NCBI GenBank assembly: GCA_038240875.1
Contig: JBBRGG010000167.1
Location: forward strand, 1 to 8,156
DNA: 8,156 bases
Direction: 5' to 3'
DNA from: JBBRGG01 sp038240875
GTDB taxonomy: Bacteria > Planctomycetota > Phycisphaerae > Phycisphaerales > UBA1924
In this document: positions 1 to 7,238 of the stretch, piece after piece
How the letters are laid out: every line of letters starts with the position of its first letter
Position numbering within the stretch: position 1 is the first letter of the stretch
The notes under the pieces: model-generated
Told to the model about the DNA's origin: nothing
Database searches by the model: none
What the model saw: only the letters and a program-made list of their open reading frames with translations
Position numbers and translations under genes: made by a program

Positions 1-1965
<1,965 letters not shown>

Positions 1966-1970
1966 GGGAA

Positions 1971-1976
1971 CCTCCC
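1971..1976 (-). promoter_or_regulatory. Shine-Dalgarno sequence deciding the TTG start of hppA
   Basis: On the minus strand GGGAGG stands five bases before TTG at 1965. No ATG or GTG in the frame gives as good a fit, and the codons after TTG lead straight into a hydrophobic N-terminal segment. This supports a TTG start. Confidence 0.7.
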
Positions 1977-2266
1977 GTAAGGCGTGCGCCGCAGCGCCGC
2001 ATGACCGCTCAAAGATTGCGCAAACAGATAAGGCTAAACGTAATGAACGTGAACAGGACCAATGCTGAACAAGGCGAGACTTGCAATATGGTTGTCTGAG
2101 ATCGGCAATGTACCGTGTTTCGGCTTTGGTTGCGAATGCCTGGGCTCACTGCGAGTTCGAGAATGAGTTGGCTGTTCAAGAGAAATCCCTGGTCGACGAT
2201 TGAGACTATTCAGTTAAACAGGACTCTTTGAGTAGTATTGAACATGCTCATTGTGCGAAGTTGCTT

Positions 2267-2316
2267 GCCTGGTTGGGTTTGCCTGGTTGGGTTTGCCTGG
2301 TTGGGTTTGCCTGGTT
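2267..2316. repeat. 14-base tandem repeat, about 3.6 copies
   Basis: The unit GCCTGGTTGGGTTT occurs at 2267-2280, 2281-2294 and 2295-2308 without a mismatch, followed by a partial GCCTGGTT at 2309-2316. Perfect identity suggests recent slippage or expansion. There are no spacers, so it is not a CRISPR array. It lies about 300 bases upstream of hppA and outside any credible gene. Confidence 0.93.
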
Positions 2317-2588
2317 TATGGTGAAGAAGAGCCATGGACACGACACGGCACGTACCTCGATACTGCCCGCGAGCACGGCCAAATTCAGGCCAAGTAACGC
2401 AAGACAACCACAAGTCAACACATCGAGCGTGATCAATTAGACTGCAACGTGTGGCCGATGCGAACCGGCGAAGTTCGTATTGAGTTGAAATCGGGTACTC
2501 ACCACCATGCACCATAAACCAACTTGTGTCCCCATATGAACAACGCCGCCTTACGCCGCCACAACTCCAATGTGAAAGCCACAATGCG

Positions 2589-2635
2589 GATCATGCTCTA
2601 TATCTACATGATCACCAAGCGCTCACGAGTGAGCG
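2589..2635. other. Two adjacent hairpins downstream of rpsU
   Basis: GATCATG at 2589-2595 pairs with CATGATC at 2607-2613 across an 11-base loop. Next to it CGCTCAC at 2620-2626 is mirrored by GTGAGCG at 2629-2635, a 16-base near-perfect palindrome. They lie 68-114 bases beyond the rpsU stop in the direction of rpsU transcription. A weaker hairpin, CGTCG (2671-2675) with CGACG (2682-2686), lies closer. None is followed by a T-run on the minus strand, so they are not classic intrinsic terminators. They may be 3'-end structures or chance. Confidence 0.4.
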
Positions 2636-2702
2636 AGGCAAGCTTCAGGCCAATTTGTAATGCACGTATACGTCGAAGAAACGACGCCATACGACAAGAA
2701 AC

Positions 2703-2912
2703 TCAGTTAGTAATGGGCCGCTCGATGATCTCAGGGCGCAGACGACGCGACACGCTCTTGCGGGCAGCGCGACGGCGACGCTCGGAGGGCTTCTCGTAGA
2801 ATTCTTTGCGCTTGATGTCCTTGATCAGACCCTCGCGCTCGCAAAGCTTCTTGAAACGCTTCATCATCTGGTCGGTGGACTCGCCACTTCGCGCCTTCAC
2901 CCGAATCGCCAT
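2703..2912 (-). CDS. rpsU: Small ribosomal subunit protein bS21
   Basis: A component of the 30S subunit near the anti-Shine-Dalgarno end of 16S rRNA, involved in initiation. The 69-residue product starts MAIRVKARSGESTDQMMKRF and continues through KLCEREGLIKDIKRKEFYEKPSERRRRAARK (written here in part; residues 21-51), the typical bS21 layout of a short strand followed by basic helices. The length is close to the family norm of about 57-71 residues; the last residues, ending in RPITN, are variable. The open frame continues 90 codons upstream to 3182. I reject that extension because the bS21 family begins at MAIRV, GAGGTG at 2916-2921 sits three bases before this ATG, and the upstream part contains a terminator-like hairpin and reads as non-coding. 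It is transcribed away from the NYN gene. There is no recognisable gene upstream in the same direction, so it is probably monocistronic. Confidence 0.96.
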   Translation of the reverse strand: MAIRVKARSGESTDQMMKRFKKLCEREGLIKDIKRKEFYEKPSERRRRAARKSVSRRLRPEIIERPITN

Positions 2913-3287
2913 GGGCACCTCGCCTCTACGAAACACTCGTGCCTCAACCCGGCCGACGGCCAGATCGATATCAACGCCGAAGCACTCTTGATGCCACGAC
3001 GCGTGCACCCAAAAAAATCCTCTCCCGCACGTGCTGGGACAGGGGTCTAGTAAAGCGGGTCTTACCTCATAGATCAAGTCCTGACGATGGGTTCCGATTG
3101 GTATCCGAAAGGTTTCCTTCGATCCCTCGTGTTCGTTAGTAAAATAGTAGGGTATCAACGCGTCTAAAAACTGCTGAAACACTCAATTTGCTACAGTGTT
3201 GGTCACTCTGGAACGCAAATTACTTCTTCAAGAACTTTTCTTGGATGGTCAGCGGTTTGTCCGCTTCACCAAGGCAACCATACTTCC
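2913..3287. other. Divergent intergenic region and rpsU leader
   Basis: These 375 bases separate rpsU (minus) from the NYN gene (plus), so they should carry both promoters. The part from 2913 to about 3180 is the likely rpsU leader, with a terminator-like element at 3011-3043. The stretch 3121-3240 is visibly more A+T-rich and is where I would expect the promoters, but no pair of boxes is good enough to call. A 5-bp hairpin, AGCGG (3251-3255) with CCGCT (3261-3265), precedes the NYN start codon at 3288. Confidence 0.6.
3011..3043 (-). terminator. Intrinsic terminator-like hairpin in the rpsU leader (possible attenuator)
   Basis: Read on the minus strand, CCTGTCCC (3043-3036), a 9-base loop AGCACGTGC (3035-3027) and GGGAGAGG (3026-3019) form an 8-bp stem with one G-G mismatch. 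ATTTTTTT (3018-3011) follows immediately. This is the standard layout of a Rho-independent terminator, with the T-run only in the rpsU direction. No gene lies upstream on this strand before the divergent NYN gene. It may therefore be an attenuator acting on rpsU, about 100 bases before the ATG, or a block to transcription entering from elsewhere. Confidence 0.65.
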
Positions 3288-4268
3288 ATGCTCGTCGTTG
3301 ATGCGTATAACGTGCTTGAGACAGAAGGCGTGCTTCCAGCGCACTTAGCCGGGCCGGAGGTCCACGATCTGATCGAGATGATCGCGGGCAGCCGGTTTCG
3401 CAGGCATCGAACAATCATCGTCTGCGACGGTGTTCCTCGGCACGACCGTTGGGAACACCAGCCGCATCACACGTCCAACGAACGCACTGAAAGCGACCAC
3501 GGCGGCGGGCATTCATCCTTTGATGTGGTGTACGCAGGGCCTGGGCGCGAGGCCGACGAAGCGATCGAGGCGTTGCTTGTTTCACACTCGGCGGCGCGAC
3601 GAATGATTATCGTGAGCACTGACCGCCGAATTCGCAAGGCGGCGACACGCAGCGGCGCAACATCGATCATCAGTAGCGTGTTTTTGACGCAGCTCGCCGA
3701 GGATCTGCAGGGGCTTGGTGTTGGAGAGCGGTCGCTTCCAAAGCGGCCCAAGTTTGCGACCGAGGTGCCTTTATCGCGGTTGGACGTTGCGTTTTGGCTG
3801 GCGCACATGCAAGCCGATCCGGAGCTTGCTGGCGGTCCTTTAACAGTTGAAGAACGACCGTTGAAGCTCATGTCACAGAACAAGGCGGTCGTTTCGACTT
3901 CCAAGGCTATTAAAGTGAATCCTGCTGGGAGCCTTAAGCGTGATACGCTCCATAGTGTGAATCCTGAGAAGCCGGTAGCGGCTCCCAAGGCAAATGCCCT
4001 TGTTGTGAACTCGATTGAAGACAGCGCAAGCGTCACCCCGCGGCCAGCATGGATGCACGAAGCCGCCCGGCATTGGGCCGGACGATTGAACCTCGAAGAA
4101 TTGGACACATCGCAATGGCTCAGCTCACCAATCGCACCAGATCCGACTCTCGCCGAGGAACCTCAAGCCGTGCCGCGGTCGTTGTCAGAACCTGCAAAGA
4201 AGCGGATCGCGCAGGCGTCGCACGCGACCAAGAAGGTCTCGAAGCGTGCGCACAAAGGTGGCCTATGA
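3288..4268 (+). CDS. YacP-like NYN/PIN-domain protein, putative ribonuclease
   Basis: 326 residues. The first 145 or so form an NYN domain of the YacP (DUF901) type, a PIN-like nuclease fold. Visible family blocks are LVVDAYNVL at 2-10, TIIVCDG at 42-48, FDVVYAGPGREADEAIEALL at 78-97 and IIVSTDRRIRKAATRSGA at 107-124. The probable metal-binding acidic residues are D5, D47, D90 and D112. Family members are thought to act on RNA; the substrate here is unknown. The rest, about 180 residues, matches nothing I recognise. It is probably partly disordered, rich in Pro, Ala, Ser and Lys, and ends in a strongly basic tail (KKRIAQASHATKKVSKRAHK) that could bind nucleic acid. ATG 3288 is chosen because the domain starts right there; no strong Shine-Dalgarno sequence precedes it. 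The stop overlaps the next gene's start as ATGA. Confidence 0.85.
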   Translation: MLVVDAYNVLETEGVLPAHLAGPEVHDLIEMIAGSRFRRHRTIIVCDGVPRHDRWEHQPHHTSNERTESDHGGGHSSFDVVYAGPGREADEAIEALLVSHSAARRMIIVSTDRRIRKAATRSGATSIISSVFLTQLAEDLQGLGVGERSLPKRPKFATEVPLSRLDVAFWLAHMQADPELAGGPLTVEERPLKLMSQNKAVVSTSKAIKVNPAGSLKRDTLHSVNPEKPVAAPKANALVVNSIEDSASVTPRPAWMHEAARHWAGRLNLEELDTSQWLSSPIAPDPTLAEEPQAVPRSLSEPAKKRIAQASHATKKVSKRAHKGGL

Positions 4269-4681
4269 CACGAAACAGTTCTACGGTGCTTGCGGTCTGC
4301 GCACTGACATGCATTTCTCTTCTTGCTGGTGTTGGCTGCCAATCGACGCCCATTTCAATGCGAGGCGACACGCAAACCGCCAACTACATGGGTACGACGC
4401 TTTCGACAAGGCTGCCCGCCGACGCACGCGTGCCCAGCGTTATCGCGGCGACCGAGCAAGCCATGCTCGCACGCGGCTACACCATCGTTGAAAGCGCGTC
4501 GACCGAAGAAGCTGGTTCGATCGTTGGCAGGCCGCCGAGATACAACACGCTGCCTCGGATGGTGGTTGAAGCGGCACGGCGTGGCGACGGCGTGGATCTT
4601 AGCTTGCGGTATGAGCCCTTTGGCGATCGCGAAGTGTGTACGGCTATGCTCGACGCGATTTTGCGCCGTTTGGGCATGTGA
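4265..4681 (+). CDS. Small predicted lipoprotein, function unknown
   Basis: 138 residues. The ATG at 4265 overlaps the stop of the NYN gene (ATGA), and AAAGGTGG just upstream can serve as ribosome binding site, so the two are probably translationally coupled. The N-terminus MTRNSSTVLAVCALTCISLL followed by AGVGC looks like a lipoprotein signal peptide with Cys25 as the lipidated residue; the Gly at -3 makes the lipobox imperfect. The mature part is about 114 residues, with TEQAMLARGYTIVESAS and a C-terminal AMLDAILRRLG. This resembles the layout of small lipoproteins such as DUF3568 types, but only loosely. An open frame extends upstream to 4049 inside the NYN gene; I reject that longer start because it would bury the signal peptide. 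It converges with kynB, leaving only 21 bases between stop codons. Confidence 0.8.
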   Translation: MTRNSSTVLAVCALTCISLLAGVGCQSTPISMRGDTQTANYMGTTLSTRLPADARVPSVIAATEQAMLARGYTIVESASTEEAGSIVGRPPRYNTLPRMVVEAARRGDGVDLSLRYEPFGDREVCTAMLDAILRRLGM

Positions 4682-4699
4682 AGTTTGGGCCTGTTAAGG

Positions 4700-4711
4700 C
4701 TTTCATGAAAG
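4700..4711. repeat. 12-bp perfect palindrome over the kynB stop codon
   Basis: CTTTCATGAAAG is its own reverse complement and spans the last codons of kynB, beside the end of the convergent lipoprotein gene. It is too short and lacks the loop and T-run of a terminator. It may be chance. Confidence 0.35.
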
Positions 4712-5365
4712 CGTGCGAAGAATTGCACGAACAGGGCTGGCATCAAAGCCGACAAGCCTGAGTGGAAGAGCGATAAGTTCATATCTGCCTGGTGGCACAT
4801 CGCGCAGCACAAGCCCTTCCAAGATTGATATGTCGTTACGCAAGATCGCTTTATGCGCAGGCAGGTCTTTACTTTCTTGCAGATCCACGCTGGGCGTATC
4901 AACCCCGATTGTGCGCACGCCTTTGGTAGCTAGAAAGTCGATCAATTCGACGCTGAGCCCGGCGAAGTCCTGATTCCAATTCTCAAAATCAGGAAAGGTG
5001 CTGGTGCGGATGAGAACGCGTGGCTCCACTGAAAGCTTTTTCAGATCGGTGTTCGTTGAAAGAACCAAATCGCTCGGCGCGACGCGCGTTCCACGTGGAA
5101 CAGGCGCGTCGATTACGGTACATGGGCCAAGATAGAAGTCGAGTGAACGAGAGGCGATGTCAGGCGCTTGGATTTTCGTGGGGTCGCCATAGTGGTTTGG
5201 GCCATCGGCGTGCGCACCAAGGTGGACGGTCGCGTGCATGGTGCTCAATGTGACCGTCGCGCCCTTTGAAATTTCACAGAGGACTTCACGCGTGAGGGGC
5301 GTGTCGCCTGGCCACACGTTGATCGTGGGGGAGAGAATGGGGGAGATGTCGTAAAGGTGGGGCAT
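4703..5365 (-). CDS. kynB: Kynurenine formamidase (arylformamidase), KynB type
   Basis: Metal-dependent cyclase-family hydrolase that converts N-formylkynurenine to kynurenine and formate. The product is 220 residues with the start at MPHLYDISP; Pseudomonas KynB is about 213. DISPILSPTINVWPGDTPL at 6-24 is the family N-terminus. HLGAHADGPNH at 48-58 is the H-x-G-x-H-x-D-x-P-x-H signature, with H48, H52 and D54 as likely zinc ligands and H58 as likely catalytic His. GVDTPSVD at 154-161, H171 and E183 (in ISILEGL) complete the site, and DASPVRAIL is the usual C-terminal block. Start codons at 5383 and 5440 are also in frame; the latter would read through an intergenic repeat, so I reject it. 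No clear Shine-Dalgarno sequence precedes 5365. It is the last gene of the kynU-kmo-kynB set, 259 bases after kmo. It contains a parS-like palindrome at 5087-5102. Confidence 0.94.
   Translation of the reverse strand: MPHLYDISPILSPTINVWPGDTPLTREVLCEISKGATVTLSTMHATVHLGAHADGPNHYGDPTKIQAPDIASRSLDFYLGPCTVIDAPVPRGTRVAPSDLVLSTNTDLKKLSVEPRVLIRTSTFPDFENWNQDFAGLSVELIDFLATKGVRTIGVDTPSVDLQESKDLPAHKAILRNDISILEGLVLRDVPPGRYELIALPLRLVGFDASPVRAILRTLS
5087..5102. other. parS: parS-like ParB-binding site inside kynB
   Basis: GTTCCACGTGGAAC at 5088-5101 is a perfect 14-bp palindrome. With flanks, the minus strand reads TGTTCCACGTGGAACG, matching the parS form TGTTCCACGTGGAACM known from Pseudomonas in 15 of 16 positions and close to the Bacillus form TGTTTCACGTGAAACA. 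ParB binds such sites as a CTP-dependent clamp and loads SMC/condensin, usually in the origin-proximal part of the chromosome. Here it encodes VPRGT (within residues 88-96) of KynB, a region not conserved in the family, so protein coding does not explain the palindrome. No parA or parB gene is in the window. Confidence 0.75.
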
Positions 5366-5412
5366 AAGGGCGGTAGAAAGCATTGGCACAGTGAAAGGGC
5401 AAAGGCAAAGAC

Positions 5413-5440
5413 TTTTCACCACAGAGGCACAGAGGCACAT
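5413..5440. repeat. ACCACAGAGGCACAGAGGCAC-type intergenic element
   Basis: Between kmo and kynB lies TTTTCACCACAGAGG followed by a second CACAGAGGCAC. From memory, closely similar ACCACAGAG(A/G)CACAGAG strings are scattered through intergenic regions of planctomycetes and some other environmental bacteria, and translate to spurious LCVSV-like peptides. The minus-strand frame upstream of kynB translates to just such a peptide (MCLCASVVKSLCLC). Whether it is repeated in this genome cannot be seen from one window. Confidence 0.55.
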
Positions 5441-5603
5441 AGAAGAAAGGCAAAGAGAGAAAGAGAAGAGAATGCGAAGAGAAAAAAGAAGTAATAAGGC
5501 TTGGTGAAAAGGCAGAATGGCGAAATTGTAAGAAGGTGAGAAGTCAGAAAAGGGAAGAAGGAAAGAAGGAGAGAGGAAGCAGAAGCAGAAGCAGAAGCAG
5601 AAG
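5441..5603. repeat. Purine-rich tract ending in a GAAGCA hexamer repeat
   Basis: By hand count only 22 of these 163 plus-strand bases are pyrimidines, so the transcribed RNA of the kyn set would carry a long C/U-rich spacer between kmo and kynB. At 5576-5599 GAAGCA is repeated four times, followed by GAAG. No gene is visible in it. Such tracts can form triplex or unusual DNA, or a C/U-rich landing site; nothing here shows which, if any, applies. Confidence 0.85.
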
Positions 5604-5624
5604 TTTGTTCGGTGATAGAACGAG

Positions 5625-7238
5625 TTACGTATGCGACAGTGCGGCGTTGGATTGGATGGGTGTGATTGAGTTGTAGAGTGGAAGTGCGGCGCTGATGATG
5701 GCCTGGGTCCAGTCGGATGAAGAGTTGATAGAAAGAGATGAGGAAGGAAGAGAAGGAGAAGGAATGGCTGGGGCTGGTACGGCTTGGGCGACGTGCGTGA
5801 GCAACGTGAGCATTTCCTTGCCTCGGCGCTGGGCCATCCAGTAAGGAACGGTTGAGAAGCTTACGAGGTTGTATTGTGGCGTGGTGCGTTCGCCAATGGT
5901 TGATGCAAGTTCGCGGTGGAGGGTTTGCTCGATTTTTTTGCGGTACTGAAAGTCGGCTTTGCCTGCAAGGTCGCGCATTTCGATAAAGTTTTCGAGAGCC
6001 ATATCGGCGATGGCGTTGGCGTTTGGCTCACGTGCGTCGGCGTAGGCCTCAAGGGCGTCGCGCTGGTCGGCGTGCTGCGCGAGCATTTGTGCGAGGACGA
6101 GACAATCTTCGAAGGCGGCGTTCATACCTTGGCCATAGAAGGGAACGATGGCATGGGCGGCGTCGCCGAGGAGGCAAGACTTGCCATGGCGTTGCCAAGG
6201 GGAGCAACGAACGGTGACAAGTGAGCTGGTTGGGTTCTTGATGAAGTCCTGCGCGAGGGTCGGCATGAGCGAGGCGGCGTCGGGATAGTGAGAATCGAAG
6301 AAGGCTTCAATCTCTTGTGGGTCTGGATTCGTATTGAGGTGCGTGCCTTCGAGAGATTGGAAGGAGTGCTCGCCTTGGAATGGCCAGAAGAGCGTGCAGG
6401 TGAAGGAGCCATCGCGGTTGGGAAGAGCGATCATCATCGCGGCACCGCGCGGCCAAATGTGGAGGGCGTAGGGATCGAGGGCGAAGGCGGCTGGATCGAG
6501 GGAGCCATCTTGTGATGCTGATGGCGTGAGCGCATTGTGTGGGAGAACGATGCGGTTTGCCGGGGGAATATATAGTTCTTTGTAGCCTTGCTCGAGGTAG
6601 GACTGCTGGAAGTTGAAGCGATCGGTGATGAGGAAGGCAGAGCGGACGGCGGAGAAGGCGCCGTCGGTGCCGACGAGAAGGTTGGCGGATTGTTTGAATG
6701 TGATGCTATCGGGGCGGGAGAAGGTTGCGGTGGCGGTTGCGAGGTCGGCGTGGACGCAGGGCGAATCAAAGAAGAGATCGACGTTGGGGCGCGAAGCAGC
6801 GGCGTTGATGAGGGTGAGGTTGAGCCCGCCACGAGATACGGAGTTTATGGCGTCGGCGGGGTTAGAGGAGTAGGGCTGGAAGACGGGAGAGCCGGTGATG
6901 AGGTGGATCATGCGGCCTGGCATGCGGATAGCGTCGCGGCGAGAGACGTGTTCATCGAGGCCTGCGCCAGCGAGGCCGAGGAGGCCACGGATGGAGAGGG
7001 CGAGGTTGATGGATCGGCCGCCTAAGTAGCCTTTAGCGCGTGGGTCAGGGCGTCGTTCAAAGACGCTGACGTTCCAGCCTGCGTCGGCGAGGTAACAGGC
7101 AAGGAGAGAGCCGGCGAGGCCAGCGCCGACAATGGTGACGGACTTGCCGTTGTTTGGAATTGGTGTTGAGCCTTGCGATGCTTGGCTGTTTGCTTGGCTG
7201 TTTGCTTGGATATTTGCTTGGCTGTTTGCTTGGCTCAT
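5625..7238 (-). CDS. kmo: Kynurenine 3-monooxygenase
   Basis: FAD-dependent hydroxylase turning kynurenine into 3-hydroxykynurenine with NADPH and O2. 537 residues, longer than the usual 450-480 because of both ends. FAD-binding VGAGLAG lies at 37-43 with E61 of FERR at the end of the fold. GRSINLALSIRG is at 74-85. R109 and Y123, 14 apart in GRMIH...QPY, match the substrate-binding Arg/Tyr pair of the family (R84/Y98 in Pseudomonas). GTDGAFSAVR is at 190-199, MMIALPNRDGSFTCTLFWP at 268-286 and LLGDAAHAIVPFYGQGMNAA at 356-375, followed by FEDC at 376-379. Residues 2-20 are a repeated QAN(S/I) stretch encoded by a 12-base tandem repeat. The tail after about 485 is rich in Pro and Ser and unlike the family. 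The start ATG overlaps the kynU stop (ATGA), and GAGG at 7249-7252 is the likely ribosome binding site, so it is coupled to kynU. Confidence 0.95.
   Translation of the reverse strand: MSQANSQANIQANSQANSQASQGSTPIPNNGKSVTIVGAGLAGSLLACYLADAGWNVSVFERRPDPRAKGYLGGRSINLALSIRGLLGLAGAGLDEHVSRRDAIRMPGRMIHLITGSPVFQPYSSNPADAINSVSRGGLNLTLINAAASRPNVDLFFDSPCVHADLATATATFSRPDSITFKQSANLLVGTDGAFSAVRSAFLITDRFNFQQSYLEQGYKELYIPPANRIVLPHNALTPSASQDGSLDPAAFALDPYALHIWPRGAAMMIALPNRDGSFTCTLFWPFQGEHSFQSLEGTHLNTNPDPQEIEAFFDSHYPDAASLMPTLAQDFIKNPTSSLVTVRCSPWQRHGKSCLLGDAAHAIVPFYGQGMNAAFEDCLVLAQMLAQHADQRDALEAYADAREPNANAIADMALENFIEMRDLAGKADFQYRKKIEQTLHRELASTIGERTTPQYNLVSFSTVPYWMAQRRGKEMLTLLTHVAQAVPAPAIPSPSLPSSSLSINSSSDWTQAIISAALPLYNSITPIQSNAALSHT
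7179..7235 (-). repeat. 12-base tandem repeat encoding the KMO N-terminus
   Basis: On the minus strand, directly after the kmo ATG, the unit AGCCAAGCAAAC is repeated about 4.75 times with two substitutions in the middle. It encodes SQAN SQAN IQAN SQAN SQA. The unit is a multiple of three, so copy-number change would keep the frame. The stretch precedes the FAD fold by about 15 residues and is probably a flexible, dispensable tail. Confidence 0.9.

Larger units (their letters stand above)
1966..2702. other. Long intergenic region between rpsU and hppA, no gene seen
   Basis: This 737-base stretch separates rpsU from hppA, both on the minus strand. Short open frames exist on both strands, but they have no family resemblance and no good ribosome binding site, and those near 2228-2440 merely translate a tandem repeat. 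It holds the 14-base tandem repeat at 2267-2316 and two small hairpins at 2589-2635. An 11-bp inverted pair, GGTTTATGGTG at 2313-2323 and its complement at 2510-2520, is also present. The hppA promoter should lie in the part nearest 1966; I could not assign -35/-10 boxes with confidence. The G+C content looks lower and less codon-structured than in the neighbours. Confidence 0.7.

Noticed and set aside
1966..2100. Promoter or riboswitch for hppA
   Set aside because: Several weak -35/-10-like pairs can be picked but none stands out, and I recognise no known riboswitch consensus.
2150..2175. tRNA-like GTTCGAGAATG string
   Set aside because: No flanking acceptor, D or anticodon stems can be drawn around it.
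2267..2316. CRISPR-like array
   Set aside because: The units abut directly, with no spacers, and no cas genes are present.
2210..2584. Open frames on both strands around the tandem repeat
   Set aside because: No recognisable domain or ribosome binding site; parts merely translate the 14-base repeat.
3027..3034. GCACGTGC as a second parS-like site
   Set aside because: Only the central CACGTG matches; the required TGTTYC/GRAACA arms are absent, and the stretch is better explained as the hairpin loop.
2703..3182. A 159-residue version of bS21 with a 90-residue N-terminal extension
   Set aside because: The family begins at MAIRV, a good ribosome binding site precedes the ATG at 2912, and the extension would translate across a terminator-like hairpin with no family resemblance.
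3467..4108. A 213-residue open frame on the minus strand
   Set aside because: It is antisense to the NYN gene and shows no family motif or convincing start site.
5366..5440. Upstream start for kynB adding MCLCASVVKS...
   Set aside because: The extra residues come from an intergenic repeat, and the enzyme family begins at the MPHLYDISP equivalent.
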